Origin: Camarhynchus parvulus
Taxonomy: Eukaryota; Chordata; Aves; Passeriformes; Thraupidae
Length of the DNA stretch: 64,000 bases
Direction: 5' to 3'
Assembly (NCBI RefSeq): GCF_901933205.1
Contig: NC_044576.1
Span: 6,171,024-6,235,023 of the forward strand
Below, piece after piece: positions 1 through 12,661 of this stretch (position 1 is the stretch's first letter; each line of letters begins with the position of its first letter). Below the pieces are notes generated by a model. That model searched no databases. It was not told the DNA's origin and saw only the letters and a list, made by a program, of their open reading frames with translations. The position numbers and the translations under genes were made by a program.

Positions 1-3000
1 TTGCTTCCAGGAGGCAGCAGCTAAATGGGATCCCACTGACCTTTGGCAAAATCTAAGCTATTACATACTGAAGGTTAATCTCCACCTAATTTTCTTTTTA
101 TCCTTTATCTTTCTAAGACATCTCCAGGTAGAGTCCATTCAGCAGCACAGCCTTCTGCAAACATCCCAAGGCACTCCTTTTATGTTGGCTCAGAAGGAAA
201 AATGCTACTTCGTAATTTGCCAAGGACAACTCTTTAGGAAAGTCCTGGAAGCTTCCCATCTATGAACTTCTGCACCTTTTACTCACTTGACTTAGGGTGA
301 CTGAGGAAATTCTAGGCCACGGCTGCTAAATGCCACTGCAGCTGAGCCCCCTACAACATGGCATTGTCTCATATTTCATCCAGTGATTTGGGGACATTTT
401 AAATCATTCATACTGTGAAGGTCTGCTATAGAGAGTGCTTTCCAATGCACTCTCCTATTATTAGTAACAAAGATGCTCATCTCACATATCTTTGTTTAAG
501 AGAAATATGATTCCACCAACTACAAAGAGACAGCTTCATCTGTTAAAGTCTTAAACCAGTTTGTATGGATTGCTGTTTTTATTAAGCCTTGTTCAACAAC
601 AACTACAAGGGAGTGTGGTGTTACACAGTTATAGATGACAACTAACTAAGAATTAGTAATCAAATGGAGGAGAAATGACTCTCTTAAGTATTTGAAATGG
701 AGAGCACTTAAATATGACACACATCATGACCTGACACTATTAGATATCCTGTATGTATATCCCATATACAAAGATAATGCTCTCTGTCAAGCCTCACTGG
801 ATCCATTCCCCCAGGGGGAAAGTCAGATGGCTAAGAAAGTTGTTCTCTGCATCTCAAATCCAATTCCTGTCTGTTCTCAGTCACTTTTAGATCCTTAACT
901 GACAGGACTGGACTCAAAAATATCACAAAAATCTACTGTGAATCTGTGCAGAAGCTGAAAAACACCACAAATGATCCATGCTTGTTTCTCAATAATGTTT
1001 TTTAGACTGCATCAAAACACCTATACATGAACAAAGTGGACAAGGCAGTGGGTAAAATTAAAAATGGGCAGACTATAACTGTTCTGCCAAATAAAAGGAT
1101 GTAAAGTTTGCAACTGGTCTAACTGGGAAGGTTTCTATGCTGCTTTAAAAATTGTCATCTGACTACTTTAATTTTCCATATGTCATTTTAAGCAATCTTT
1201 TATCTATTTCCTGTTCATAAAATGGCTGTCCCATGTTGAAGTCAAATACCTACTTTTAAATATATTTTTCTTTACAATACTTCCAAGAGAAAAGACCTAT
1301 TTCTATCTCCATGCTCAAACCAGAAATTTGTGAAATTTTAAAACCAGTTAAAGATGATGAAGCCCTAGTAATGGTTTGCTCAAGTCAGATGGAAGGGGCC
1401 ATAGAGATAAATGCATATTAAACAGGGCAGGTTTGACAAAGCCATCGCACTCCACAACTTCTCCTCATCAATAGATGGTGGCACCATGCATGAGAGCGCT
1501 GGACTCTGCTCAACATTGAATTAAAGCACTTGAAATTTCTGCATCTAAGCAGACCTGCCTAAGATCCTAGAACTGATAACTGAGGTCCATGTCACCCCTA
1601 CCATCCATGACTTGTGAAAAATGAAACAAAACACAAAAGCTTCTCACCAGCATTTGCCATTATAAACTATATACAAATTAATGCAGTTGGCAAACTCAAT
1701 GCATATCAACTGGCCATAAAATAATAAATCCCAGGGTGTGCACAGGTCAAAGTATTGCAACAGCTATCAATATGATACCCAGGGAATTTAAATCAAAGGC
1801 AGATCCATATCGAGGATGAGACTGTTAACAGAAGAGAATGAGGTCAGGAAACCTCATGCTCCATATACAACTTAAATTGCATCACAACAGTTCTCCCAAC
1901 TTCAGCTTGCCTGCAAAGAGCACAGATGCCACTCACATCATAGAAACAGGACAGGCCCATCATTTCAGACACAGTCACTCTCCAATGAGATCTGGGCTCT
2001 CGGCTATGTCAGAGGTGTGAGCTGTGCTTGCCTTGCCATTTACTGAATAAGGAGCAATTGCTTAGTTTACTCTCTATGAAGAATAAGCACTGCTGGTACA
2101 TTTTCATTCAAGGTGACAAATGCCCCTAAACAACAGAGAGCATCTGTCACTGAGAAAAGGAGTTTTGAGACAAGTGTGGACTGAAGCTACTCTGGCTGAC
2201 ATCCTCATGTATGTGATCCCTCCCCTCTGATCCTGTCACCTATCTCAAACCTGGCTCTGTGGCCTTGTGGTCACACATTCACAACCCTGTTCTTGTTCTC
2301 CCTCAGGTACAGAGCCTCACCTGCTCCAGCTTGTCTAAATCCATCCCTCTCCCTCTGGCACTAAAACTTAGGCCTCTCCAGCAAGCCACCACTTTGGCCT
2401 CCCTGCTTCTGTACTCAGTCCCCTCAAGCAAACCTGAAACATTGCCGTGAAAACTGCTCGCCTTCCTGAGCACTCTGAACACTCCACTCTCCCTTCAATC
2501 TCCCTCCTGGCCTTCCCTGGTGCTCTGGATCAAGTTCAAGATTTCAGCCCTCATTTTCGTTGCACTTTACAACTCGAGCAATTACTGCTCATAATTGCTG
2601 TAACGATCTATCTATGGTAGCTATTCATTCATACATACCCATGAGCACGCCTACACACACCCCTGTACATAAGCATGGTATGTGCTGATTAATGAAAGAT
2701 AGAGCAACAGTAAAAGCCAAATCAAGCATATATTTTTTTAAAGAATGTTAGATTTCAAGTTTCACAAAATCCCAGGCACACCCATGCTAACCAGCCCAGG
2801 CTGCTGATGTACAGAGCAATGTGCTTTATTGCAAGGAAGGAAAACAGTGAGTTCTGCATTTTGGTTCAAATGACTTTCAGTTTCTTGAGAGCGCATTTCT
2901 TCTTGTCATTTCTCTACAGAACAGATATGTCCCAGATTACTTCATAAACAAAGCAAAAATAATTTCTTTCATCTAACTGTGGCAGGAACTGAACAACTTA

Positions 3001-4567
3001 ATCTGATCATTGTGTGCGAAGAAAATATTTCCAGTGACGACATCTTCCTATGTCAATTGTTTTTTTATTACAGATGTCATCTCGATGTGCCATATTAATG
3101 CGGCTCTTTCTTCTCATTTCAAGATTTTAATCTGAGTTTGTTGCTCTAATATTTTATTGGTTCAAAATACATGCTGTAAAATCCGTGGCCATCAAATTTT
3201 CCTGTGAGCTAAAAATAAACCGCTCTCGTCAGATATGGTTAGCTGATAAAAAGTGTCAGAGACTTTTCTGAATTACTTTGATAACTTCCTGTTTATGTGG
3301 TACTGACCCTTGTCTAATAAAGATCTTTTACACTTGGAATAAGAGAAGATTCTGCAGCATACTATTCCTTAATGGACAATGCTGATTACTTTTGAAAGCC
3401 TTTAATACATTTCCCATATTAGACATGAACAGATGTCAGGGATGTTGCCAAGTGAAATTTCTTTTATGCAATCTTGGCTTGTTGTACAATAATAGCCCTT
3501 TCTCAACATGGGAAAAAATTACAGACCTAACTAATTTCCTTGACAGAGAAGAGTTACATATGTTTTCCACTTGGAGTTTTTACGACAAGTTTACAATTTT
3601 GCCAGATCTGGAACTAATTGGGACCATTTCCAAAAATGGCCCAATAAACCCACAATGAGTACAGCTAGTCTAAAATGCAGCAAATGATTGTTTGCTTTCA
3701 CATTTTTTTTCCTAACAGGGAAAAGTTAGATTGCACAATTATTTCATTTAAGTTACTTAAACACTTACTGTTTCATATCCTCCCAGTTTTTGAGCAGCTT
3801 GAAACATAGTCCAAAGGTTAACTGTTAGAGGGACAATAAGTATTTAGATAAGCATTGCATTAGCCAACATATTTCAAAGAAATGTAAATTAAACAGTTTA
3901 AAAAAAAGAAAAATAGAGAAAAAAAAGCTCACAGTCCCTGAAAAAGCTCCTGCGAAACATGTTCCAAAGAGGTATTTACATAATCCGAAGAGTAAATATT
4001 AGCCCATACTATATATATTTTTAATTACATATAAGAGAACACACTTAGAGATTCCTTAACAGGACTGGAAAAATACACTGAGACAAAGGTAATAGGCTCA
4101 TTTGACTTTGCTGATAAGAGACACGGTATAATGACTGTAGTATGTTTCCATAACTTTGATAATAAAAATTACTCACTGGGAAGAATGTTACTTTTAATTA
4201 TTTGTTTAATACCGATTTCATTAGCAAGCAAGCAAGCCCCACACTGGCTCACAGAGCAGGCCTATTGATTAGACAATATCCAATATTTACTGCAGCTCAG
4301 ATAATGGGCTCCATAATCAATGAACAATAAGCTGCATTCTAGCGGCCCTGCGTGAATGAACCCAGATGCAGCACGAATGAGCATTACTGGAATAATTGTG
4401 CCGTGGCTGGTTGTGCCTTGCCTGTGGCTGTGGGGTCAGAGCACAGAGGCAACTCAATTCAAAAGATGTGTTGGGAGAGAGTTGTTATTTCCTGCAGAAC
4501 TTCTCTCCTTTCACTTGCTTTTCATCCTGGCCCCCTGCCCCATGGGGTCACTGCTTGCTGGTGTGTA

Positions 4568-4620
4568 TTTTATTTAATTTAATTTTAATTTAAATTTTTA
4601 TTTTAGTTAATTTAATTGTT
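4568..4620. repeat. AT-rich low-complexity tract (TTTAA-like)
   Basis: About 50 bases are almost entirely A and T, made of imperfect TTTAA/ATTTT units. It is simple-sequence DNA with no coding potential. Confidence 0.8.
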
Positions 4621-4848
4621 AGAAGAAAAATCCATGTCAGTCCTATCAAACGTGTATGCACAATTCCACCAACAGTGATTCCCCACAGACACACTACAAA
4701 TACTTGAGGTCAGCAGTAACGCTGCGGACCATGGAGAATGGGATCTCCTTCTCCATGGGGGGATGCTCTGCTGTACTGTATGTTCTGCCTCTTCCCAACA
4801 ACCTATTTATATTGGCAATGTTTGCACAAGCGTTGCTGGACAAATACA

Positions 4849-4922
4849 GAGCCCCGTCCTGCAAACATTTCTGCTCTTCTCGGCGTACTTTTGGTATTTA
4901 AGTATTTGCCGGATCAGGCCCC
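4849..4922. mobile_element. Palindromic fossil repeat, type B, copy 1
   Basis: The left end reads GTCCTGCAAACATTT. The right end reads AAGTATTTGCCGGATCAGG, whose reverse complement (CCTGATCCGGCAAATACTT) pairs with the left end with a few mismatches. The arrangement is that of a short non-autonomous element with long terminal inverted repeats. A related sequence starting CCTGATCCTGCAAATACTT lies at 52658. I recognise this kind of unit from bird and turtle genomes but do not assign a family name. Confidence 0.55.
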
Positions 4923-6160
4923 TACTTCATAATGAATGTCAGGCAAGTTTCAATGTATTTCAGCTAAATGTTAGCAGCAGGCCCTACCCACAGTGGGCAA
5001 CTCTAGAAATAATACTTTAGCTTGTCTTTTGAGCCCACCCTGTCTCCGTGCTTGATGGAATGCAGAATAATATGGGGGGGTTGGGGAAAAAAAAATTTCT
5101 TCAACACAAAATGTTCTGAAAGCCTCATTGAACCTTGTACAGCTTCAAAGCTATCAAGAGCTTTGCTCAGGCCTTGATTTAATCTGAATCAATGCATAAT
5201 GCAACGAAGCTGTTCATAGTACATTAATTTTACTCCCATTTCAAGCAGCCAGTTTTCAGACAAACACTGTAATCATTCTGAGTTATATAAGTTTATAATG
5301 GCTGCTGGAGGCCTGTTGCAATCAGCGCCAATTGCTATTAGGTATGTAAATTGTTATGTAAAACATACAGGTTTGACATTCTTCATCAAAATAACACATG
5401 GTTTTAATCTAGGAGATAAATTAGAGTAAATAATATTTCAATCCATGGCGTTTTCCCTTTAAGGAAACAAAGTATCATTCAATCTATAGATAAGGACGAG
5501 AAATTCCCCCATTTACAGCTTTTGTTGGAAACTGTGAAAGATCTACATTGTGCTGCAATATTTATGCAAAATTCAGTTTCAACTGTATCTTCTCCACATA
5601 CAATTAATTTACAGATTGTGGCACTACAAACTGTACATGCCAAAGCAATTCTCAACACTGCATTCTGTATTAAGCAGATACAGTCTGGTTTTATTCTCCA
5701 AAGTCAGTAATTTATTAAGTAGAAACACATTTTAGGACTTAAAAATATGATCCCTTTTGTGCCTTTCTTGACCACCTTTAAATGTCTTCCTTTAATATTT
5801 GTCCTTTCATAAAGAACATCTGGGCACAATAAAGATACGTCATATTATTAACTCAGAAGAAAGGCATTACAGACACTGCAGATTTACAAAACAGAAAACT
5901 AGAGAGTTTTCAACATGCCTATTTCTAGTCATAATCAGCGGATTTAAACCTATAAATATCCGGCAGCAACTACCCCAGAAGGAAGAGATGCAAATCTAGG
6001 CATAAAACAGTGAAATGCCTGGACTGGAAAATGTGTAGAGATAAACATGGTCCCTCCCCATCCATAAGGTTTTAAAATAGGCTTTGTGTGCAATTGCTTT
6101 CTTCAGAGAAGCCAAACCATTCTAAAATGTCAACAAGAAAGTGAGAAAAAGGATACTTAC

Positions 6161-6365
6161 TCTGCTTAAAACCTAAATAGGGTATTCGTTCAATTGGTGT
6201 TTTCCTTTCTTTCATATATTTATAAAGAGCCACAAGGAAAGCCTGCTCATCAGCTCTGCATTCTTCACCTATGGCAATCTTTGATTTATCCTCACTTGAG
6301 CCTTTCTTACAGTTGCTGTTGTTACTCTTGGGTTTGGGCAAAGCTGACTTAGCCTCACATTTTAC
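6161..6365 (-). CDS. ARID5B: ARID5B coding exon: linker and start of the ARID domain
   Basis: ARID5B is a nuclear transcription coregulator that binds AT-rich DNA through its ARID domain and recruits the H3K9 demethylase PHF2. This 205-nt exon starts after the acceptor CCCAG (AG at 6367-6366) in phase 0 with Val-Lys-Cys-Glu-Ala-Lys. It runs through a Lys/Asn/Ser-rich linker, then GEECRADEQAFLVALYKYM and KERKTPIERIPYLGFKQ, which are ARID helix 1 and the loop after it. It ends in phase 1 at donor GTAAGTATCC (6160 downward), leaving the first base of the next codon, expected to be Ile. The match to ARID5B is essentially exact through the ARID part, while the linker differs from human at several positions, as expected for a non-mammal. 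The lysine corresponding to human Lys336, whose methylation by report blocks DNA binding, is present in KERKTPIE. The preceding coding exon is 12549-12661; the rest of the ARID domain is outside the window. Confidence 0.97.
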
Positions 6366-8881
6366 CTGGGAAAAGAAAAGATGTCATATCAGATCTGGGT
6401 AACCTTTAATTTTCACTTAAGGAATAAATACCCTCTCCTAGCAGAATGGATTGTTTAAAAAATGAAGGCCAAACCATGCGACTGTATTTGAGGGGAAACA
6501 AAGGAAGCTATTTATAGAGCAAAATGTCTTGTTCTGAATCTTAGTCACAACATTTTTAAACAGCCACATCTTTAAATCATTATAACTCACTGGTAATGCT
6601 CTCCAGATCTGCATTTTTATGACTATACATTGCTATGTCACAGCTTCTATCTCTCACATACACTTGCCATTAGCAAGTCTAATAATAACCCTTGTTCCAG
6701 GATTGACACTGAGCATTGTCAACTCCCGTAGACAGCCCTTGGAGCTGAGGGTGCTCAGCCCCTTCCAGGAATGCTCAGCAGCCAGCTCTGAAATGACACA
6801 TTTTTCTCTCCTTTGGCCCACCAAAATAGTTGCAAACCATGGCAAGCTTTATCCAGGCAGAGCCCTCAGCACACAAGTGGAGGTTCTGCTGTAGCATGGA
6901 CTCAAGTCAAGTGTATTTGAGTATCTGCTTAAACTTGAGCCCTAAGTATTTAGCAGAAGGGAGAGGCTGGTAGCTGGACACTTTCCTGGTAGACACTGGC
7001 ATCCCCAATGCAGAGCTCCAGGTGTCCCACTGGACTGCCCAGCAGATGTGTGCCAGTCAAGACATCAATAAATTGGAACCACTTCACCTCTCCCTCAGTA
7101 TTCATACACGAGGAAAAATACCCAGTGAGACTGGCTTAATCCTGCAGTCCCTCTTGAAGATAATCCTCTCACTGAATGAAGCAAATTACAAATCGAGCGT
7201 TCACTTAAGGTATGTATTAAAAAAAAAAAAGAACAGAAACCTGATGTTTAATAGCTGTACATGACCAAGACATTGGGACCATGGGATCAATAAATTTCCA
7301 ATGAAATACTGGAAGTTCTGTGATACAAGGTAGTGGGGATGGTTACATGTATTTTGGATTTGCACTGTCCCTTCAATGCTTCTGAGTGCTGTCAGGAGCC
7401 TTCTAGTCGTTCCATACCCCATCCAAGACAGGTCCTTTTGTTGCTCCCAGAGGGAGCAGGGAGGCTCTAAGAGCCATCACCTAGTATTTCAGGAGGATAC
7501 CAGAGGAAAGTAGAGTATCCTGCTGCGCAGGAAGGCAGGAGTTCTTGGTCAAGCAACCCATGGACCCTCCTTCGGAATTGTCACTTCTAAACCGGGTGCT
7601 TTCTGGATACTTGCTGACAATTTGGAAGCAACCGCTATGAAGAGCATTATGTAAGTGCTTGTAAACAAACATCACTGGAAAGAACACAACCACAATATGG
7701 TTAATATTATCTTAATAAAAGATATTCTGGCATTTCAGGCTCAGGGAAAGCAAAATCTTTATACTGCTCCAGGTATTAACTTTGCAGAGAGTACTGAGTT
7801 CAGGTGATCTGCTCCACAGTTTTCCACAGATGCTGGACAAAGTAATGGCAGCTCCTAAGTAGAGTGGACAAGTGATCACAATTCTTCATGGCAACTGATG
7901 CTGCTGAAAAACCTCCAATATTGGCCACTGGAGTTACAGGCTTACTCCTCCCAGGCAAAGCAGCAGGGACTGGGAAACGGACTTCCTGTGGGACTTTTCT
8001 TGATCACTTGCTGCTGAAGTATGTCCAGTGTACTGCTTGATATTCTCCAGCTGCATAGTTCAGAGAGATGCTGTCTTCCTACAGCCATCCTTTGCATTTT
8101 AGAAACAGATATGCTTGTTGATTAAACTTTTGTAAAGATCATGGGTTTCATCCAAAACTCAAAGGAGGTAACAGGGTTTTTTTCCCTATTAAATGAACTT
8201 TGGACTTCCTCATCCACTTTTCAGGTCAGCACTGTAATCCCTTGACTGTTTTTACTTTGGCATCTCACAAAAATTATTTAGCAGCTTCCAAAGTTTAGAT
8301 GACATTGTCATACGTTTCAATGCTTCACCAAAGACTGGGTTAACACTCCCAAAAGGAATGCATGACTTCAGTAATTCTAGGACTTTTAACTGGAGCTGCA
8401 AATTTGGAACAAATTCACTGGACCTGGGAACAATATTTCAGTTTTGTCACCCACTTGATTGGATTCTCTTTTTCAAACCAGACAATTCAGAACTATGTTT
8501 ACAAAGACAACCTGGGCATGAACTCCAAGTGAAATCAAAGCTCACAGCTGTGCAAGCAAACTAATGGCAAGGGATACTACCCTAAAGGAGACAAAGGCAA
8601 AGTAATGCTAAGAAAGCTACCAGGAGTGGGAAAAACCTGTGGTACACACAACCTTCCTCTCTTTGTCTACAGAGAAGCAAGGTCAAAGCCCCTGGGGAAC
8701 TCAGAGGTGTCAAAATGCAAGGGGCTGACTCCAAGCAGTATCAGGTTCACAAAGCTTTAGCGAAGGCTACAATGCTTCATCTGCTCAGCATTTGAGGACC
8801 AAACCTCACTTTTGGAACCTCCCCACTGTCTGACAGGTAATATGGATAAATGCCATGACCAATGATTAATGAGAACAAAAA

Positions 8882-8968
8882 GGGCCAAATGCAGTTCTGG
8901 GTAACACCAGTGTAAATTCAGCATAATGTACCAAAATCAGTGAGAATGATACCAGATTCGCTCTAAGC
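8882..8968. mobile_element. Palindromic fossil repeat, type A, copy 1
   Basis: The sequence begins GGGCCAAATGCAGTTCTGGG, continues through ACACCAGTGTAAATTCAGC, and closes with CCAGATTCGCTCT. The same order of words, in degenerate form, occurs at 29476-29561 and 37996-38103. The element resembles an old amniote inverted-repeat transposon fossil; I cannot name the family. Confidence 0.5.
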
Positions 8969-10208
8969 TCCACAAACTGCCCTTCTCTTTCAAAACACAA
9001 ACCCAGTGTCACAGCTGGGTTAAGCTGGGATGGAGGTGCACTGAGATGGGGTCCAGAACATCTGACCATCTCTTGCTGTATGTTCCATCAGAGGTAGATG
9101 ATCCATGACCAAATAGCCAGTGAACACTCATGGGTACAACTGTGTGTTTGTCTTCTCCTGCCAGAGGTCACACACAACACAGACCACAACAGATCTGCAC
9201 TTCACAGTTTCCATCAGATAATGGTTGAGGCACTCAGAATAAATCTCCAGGTCTGCGAGCATGCCAGGCCACCTGTGGCCACAGGAAAAGCATATCCTGG
9301 CAACTTTTAAACTGATTTCCCAGATCCTGCTGAACAAATGAAGTGAGAGGTTTACTTCAGCAATTGCACTAAGAGATGTAATTAATAGATTCATTTGGGG
9401 ACAATTTCCATGTTTAACAAGTTAATCCTTTCAGTTCCTCAAAATGGTCAGATCAGCCAGTTTTAAGAAGCATTAGAACACACTTTGAATTGGGAACACT
9501 CTCTGGGAGGATGAAGCAGGTACAATGAGGATCATCTGCTGGAGCCCGCAAATTCCAAAAGCCTGTCCAGTACTGATGACACATCAAGTATGAAAGCCTC
9601 CAGAATCCTAGGAGTGTTTCAAGGGAAGATCTTGATATATCCCTCTCCAGGAGAGCTGATCCTGCTGGAGTAGATGGCCCTGTATTCCTTTCCCAGTCGT
9701 GGAGGGAACTCCCAGGATCTTCCCCAGGAGCCAGTAAAATTGATGCATTGACCACCAAAGAGATCAAGAGAGCAAAAGCAAGAAGTGGCACACAAAACAC
9801 CCACTTTCCCTGGGAGCACCTGCAGGTCCAGGACCACACTACCTGTGATGTCATCACTCTATTTCTAGCATGTCACCTATATTGGAATTGACCCAGAAAT
9901 GCTCCCACCCAACCAGACACTTTTCCTTGTCAGGTTAACTGTGAAACCCTCAAAACGATCTGCTGATAGCTCCAGACAAACATGCCTGATGAGAAGCGGG
10001 TTTTAAGAATTAAGCTTTCTAGTCACTGGCAGTAGAGAACATGAAATTCAGCAAGTCATGACAACTGTGCAGCTGGCATTGGGCTTGACAGGCTCAAAAC
10101 CACAGCCTTTGGAATGCCCCTTCTGCCATTTCCCAACCCAAACCATTCAGCCACTGCAAATCCATCAGAGCCATCACCCCACCAGTGAGAAATGAGGCTG
10201 CTGCAGAC

Positions 10209-10240
10209 ACTGAGTGACAGTGTCAGTGACAGTGACAGAA
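10209..10240. repeat. Cryptic TGACAG/GTCAGT short tandem repeat
   Basis: GTGACAGTGTCAGTGACAG is followed by another TGACAG. This is short imperfect tandem sequence. Confidence 0.6.
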
Positions 10241-11331
10241 TGCAAGCTGCACAACTTCTGGTCAGCAGGGATTTTATCTGCAACAAGAATATGGCCAGGA
10301 CTTCTAAATGCTTCAGCATCTGATGCAGGTGGATTAATCCCATTTACATGAGCAGTGTTCAATTCTGCTCTCCATGGACCCATTGTCAGCATTAGTCAGA
10401 CATGGAGCACACAGAGGAGGATTACCAATGGTGAACTCCAACATGGAGCTTCAGATGACCACCTCCTAACAGTTCCCAGCAATGAGAAGATGGTAGGTGG
10501 ATCTCTATTTCTCCCCTTCCTCAAATACCCTTCTCCTGCCTCCCCAGTAAGGCAGAGGCAGGATCTGCACAGAGTGCAGTACATCTGCTATGGAGGGTTT
10601 GATTCACTGTCCCCCTCTCAGGGAAGTGTATCCACAGCCCCGAGACACAGATTGATGTGAAGAGCCACAGTGAAGTCAGTGTGACTACATGCAAGGACAT
10701 TATATCATGAGCATGTCTATTATTTATAATGAAATTAAGCTGGCCAAGATAATTAATGCTATTAATATCTGCACAATGATGAGCACAGTATGACTAGATA
10801 AATAGGTGGAATTACTTCTTATCTGAAATATCCTCCCATCTGACTAGTAGTGTGAACCCAAAGATAAACAGAGAGGATAAACAATTTGGTATGAAGTGTT
10901 ACTGTTGTTTTTAATTAACTAATACCTATATATCAGGTGCTGAAGAGGTAGAGCTACTTGTGCTACAGTCTGTGATGCTTTGACAAAATGGTCCATGCCA
11001 CAGTGCACTGGCAATATTTTGACATGAAAAATGGCTTGGGGGAAGGGGCAATTGAGGCAAATTGAGACATTTTCACACAACGGATTTTGTGCATTCTTTC
11101 ACAGAGAAAACATTCAGACAAACTCTATAGTATCTGGCAGGACCCTGCAACTCAACACACCAGGCTCCACCACCTCTTAGCATGCCTGTCTAATACGATA
11201 GTACAGACTCCAAGTGAGCACAATAGGGCCCAAAAAGAAGAGAAACAATGACTTAAGGGCAGAGTTTCATCATGAACTTCAGCCTCTTTTATCGTCATCA
11301 ACAGAAGGCACAATTTTAACTGAACTCCTAG

Positions 11332-11351
11332 GGAGGAGGAGGAGGAGGTGG
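11332..11351. repeat. GGA trinucleotide microsatellite
   Basis: About six GGA/GGT units (GGAGGAGGAGGAGGAGGTGG) form a purine-only run on the plus strand. Confidence 0.85.
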
Positions 11352-12548
11352 AATTTAATTTGCCTTCCTGTGAGAAACTGAGAGCAGAACACTCCTACTT
11401 GACCTCTTTAACCTCCTAATCTCCCAGGACATTCACTGTGTACAACAATACCAATGCAAATGAATCTATAGATCCACTGTATTTCCTAAAGAGATGGTCA
11501 CAGCAATGGAAGTGTTTTTCAGATACACATCCATCTAATTTATTGAAACAATAGATTTGGGAGGAGTTGGTGTAAAAATTCAGTATATGTAAATCTCTTT
11601 AGCTGTTTAGCTTAAAAGTATAACCGACAAAGTTCTGTCTCAGATAAAAATCAACTATTGCTTTAAGTAATTTTCCATCTTTGCACCTTAGAGTTTCTAA
11701 TTAAATCATCTTGAAAGGAACCATTTGTGCTGCTCTTTTTTTTAAGAGAAAACTAAATTCCTGTCTAAAACCACTCAGACAACATACAAAATAGGATGCA
11801 ATTTATACTACAGAAACTCCATTTTAAAATATTTTAAGGAAAACTCACAAACCCACAAATATCTTACAGATTAAGTCTATAAACACTAATCACTGATCCA
11901 GTTTTTACTGGCAGTATGGGCTAAGCAGTGCAGCACATACAGAAGACTCTGTAAAAGCATGCACTATTCAGCAAACTGTGGAACATGCAGCTCCAGTAAG
12001 TATTAAAGAAACAACCCAGTTTTTTTTTAACCTTTCATATTGAGTTCCTGCCTTTCTCTCTTATTTTTTTTTCCAATTAAAAAATGTCGAGATCTTAACA
12101 TCAGGGTAATGTCTTTTGTGTTTGCTTCTTAGAAACCATTACTGAGGCAGCTCTTGTTTCATAGTCTGTTTATCTTCAAACTTATATTTAGAAGTACATT
12201 GTAACAGGGTGAGCTGCTCCCAGGTTTATTTTTAATTCCTAGATACCGTCACACACTATGTTTGTGTGTCATAGAATGTGAAAACTAACACTAGATGCCA
12301 AGAAAGCTTAAGCACTACCAGTTACCAACAAGCTGATAGAATTAGGTTGTTAGGTGATTATAATTGCTGGTAACTTTGAACACAGGCATGATTTAAAGTG
12401 AAAAATAAAACTATTGAAAAAAAATTAAGTTTACCTCCCCAAGAAAATAAGTTACACTCTAAATGTGAAACCGCATGCTGGGAAACAAAGGCAGGGTTGT
12501 ACCTAAAACAGAGGAGAGTGCCGAAAAGAGTATTATTAAGTGATTTAC

Positions 12549-12661
12549 CTTGGCAACAGCTTTGCTTTCAGAATTATTGTTGGAATCCTTAATGCCATTT
12601 AATGAATCTCTTCTCTGTGGGCATGGCTTCTTTTTGCGCGGTCTGCCTTTAAGATTTGGCG
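12549..12661 (-). CDS. ARID5B: ARID5B coding exon: basic GRPRKKK segment
   Basis: This 113-nt exon follows acceptor TTTTCAG (AG at 12663-12662) and enters in phase 1. The first two bases CG complete an Ala codon with the G from the upstream exon. It encodes APNLKGRPRKKKPCPQRR, then DSLNGIKDSNNNSESKAVAK, and ends in phase 0 at donor GTAAATCA. The KGRPRKKK block is an AT-hook-like, nuclear-localisation-type basic stretch known in ARID5B, just N-terminal to the ARID domain. Two different upstream exons can join here in frame: the long-isoform exon 44189-44419 (…DEF-A) and the alternative first exon ending at 14172 (Met-A). It is therefore the first shared coding exon of the long and short isoforms. 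Identification rests on near-identity to vertebrate ARID5B and correct phasing on both sides. Confidence 0.97.

Larger units (their letters stand above)
1..6160 (-). other. ARID5B: ARID5B intron, downstream of the ARID-opening exon (3' end not in window)
   Basis: This is intronic sequence following the minus-strand splice donor at 6160-6159. I looked for the next expected coding block, which should begin with the ARID residues Ile-Asn-Leu-Trp-Thr-Met-Phe, and did not find it on the minus strand here. The intron therefore continues past the low-coordinate end. Inside it I see an AT-only low-complexity tract near 4568-4620 and a palindromic fossil repeat near 4849-4922. Open frames such as 4352-4593 and 4656-5020 overlap each other in several frames and look like chance. 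Confidence 0.8.
6366..12548 (-). other. ARID5B: ARID5B intron between the basic exon and the ARID-opening exon
   Basis: The intron has a canonical donor at 12548-12547 (AAG|GTAAATCA) and acceptor CCCAG ending at 6366. It is phase 0. It contains a fossil repeat half-palindrome near 8882-8968, a short GGA microsatellite at 11332-11351 and a TGACAG-type cryptic repeat near 10209-10240. The open frames at 9453-9857 and 10056-10660 resemble no protein I know and are treated as chance. Confidence 0.9.

Noticed and set aside
1..6160. Search for the next ARID exon (Ile-Asn-Leu-Trp-Thr-Met-Phe…)
   Set aside because: No minus-strand match was seen, so it is taken to lie beyond the window.
9453..9857. 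134-codon minus-strand open frame with a possible membrane segment
   Set aside because: No family resemblance, an overlapping alternative frame, and no splice-site phase matching ARID5B neighbours.
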